DNA of 41,580 bases, taken from assembly GCA_026391355.1 (NCBI GenBank), contig JAPLDH010000041.1:1-41580 (forward strand), written 5' to 3'. How positions within the stretch are numbered: position 1 is the first letter of the stretch; each line of letters opens with the position of its first letter. The notes beneath the pieces were generated by a model, which saw only the letters and a program-made list of their open reading frames with translations, did not search any database and had not been told where the DNA came from. Below, in pieces: positions 41,397-41,580 of this stretch. The position numbers were made by a program, and so were the translations under genes. This stretch comes from Bacteroidota bacterium. GTDB taxonomy: Bacteria > Bacteroidota > Bacteroidia > Bacteroidales > FEN-979.

Positions 41397-41404
41397 CAAA
41401 AGTA
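41397..41404 (-). promoter_or_regulatory. Candidate -7 box (TACTTTTG) for the ammonia-lyase
   Basis: TACTTTTG on the minus strand is identical to the box before ACP2 and would give a ~55-base leader. The -33 region is A/T-rich without TTG. It may be the main promoter of the right cluster half. Confidence 0.4.
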
Positions 41405-41531
41405 ATACATTTTTTGAATTTTGTTTTGAATAAGAAGGTGACGGTTAATTCATTTTTTGAGGTGCTAGCAAAAGAAATTAGATAACCTGAAAAAGAAGAA
41501 ATCTTTATTTCTCACACCTTGATTCGAAGCT

Positions 41532-41580
41532 ATGAACTTATTGATTTTCCCATTTCTATTTTCTGCTATTGCATTTGTAT
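41532..41580 (+). CDS. Start of a plus-strand gene with a hydrophobic N-terminus (cut)
   Basis: ATG at 41532 opens 16 codons reading MNLLIFPFLFSAIAFV, a signal-peptide or membrane-helix-like start, before the window ends. It is divergent from the ammonia-lyase. Nothing more can be said about its product; 41405-41531 holds no other gene. Confidence 0.35.
   Translation, partial: MNLLIFPFLFSAIAFV

Overview
The window looks like a chromosomal segment of a Bacteroidota bacterium. The evidence is the gene families (flexirubin-type pigment genes including a tyrosine ammonia-lyase close to the Flavobacterium enzyme, BtrH-like acyltransferases, RhuM, GxxExxY), the near absence of Shine-Dalgarno sites, the TAnnTTTG promoter boxes and the AT-rich intergenic DNA. 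I see no tRNA, rRNA or CRISPR array, and no gene-free stretch longer than 300 bases.

Layout. (1) 1-2232: an unstable left edge with the first 23 codons of an IS630-type transposase, a Doc/Fic toxin with an overlapping DNA-binding partner, and a C-terminally truncated RhuM gene. (2) 2274-14454: the left half of a large lipid/polyketide cluster, all on the minus strand. It holds a ketosynthase (KS), a monohaem c-type protein, a hydroxyacyl-CoA dehydrogenase, a B12-binding radical SAM enzyme, a KASIII-like enzyme, two crotonases, a FabZ-like hotdog protein, an envelope lipoprotein, a LolA-like protein, a NodB-type deacetylase, and a chain-length-factor/KS pair. (3) 14600-24858: an island bracketed by ~100-bp direct repeats. 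It carries a coiled-coil membrane protein and a type I restriction-modification operon (hsdM, hsdS, hsdR). Inside the operon are a RES/Xre toxin-antitoxin pair, a GxxExxY protein and an AAA ATPase plus PD-(D/E)xK nuclease pair. (4) 24868-41336: the right half of the cluster. It holds a second chain-length-factor/KS pair, an ACP, a half-length KS homologue, two more KSs, a thioesterase, an ABC-2 exporter, a duplicated BtrH/helix-turn-helix module, a dehydratase, a second B12-radical SAM enzyme, an acyltransferase, a second ACP, a FabG reductase and the tyrosine ammonia-lyase. (5) 41532-end: the start of a plus-strand gene cut by the window edge.

How the genes may work together (inference on known families). 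The ammonia-lyase makes p-coumarate as an aryl starter. ACPs, KS/chain-length-factor pairs, FabG and dehydratases extend it into an aryl polyene. The acyltransferase and BtrH-like proteins transfer or esterify the product, and the ABC, LolA-like and lipoprotein genes move it to the outer membrane. The 4.0-9.9 kb sub-cluster is not explained by this scheme and may build or modify a second acyl chain. DarA, the aryl-CoA/ACP ligase, the O-/C-methyltransferase and the MMPL exporter usual in flexirubin clusters are not in the window.

Most interesting points: a KASIII-like protein that keeps its cysteine but has lost the catalytic His and Asn; the B12-radical SAM/crotonase/KASIII sub-cluster; the ATPase-nuclease pair embedded in the hsd operon; the restriction island splitting a duplicated KS/chain-length-factor pair between direct repeats; and the tandem BtrH/HTH module.
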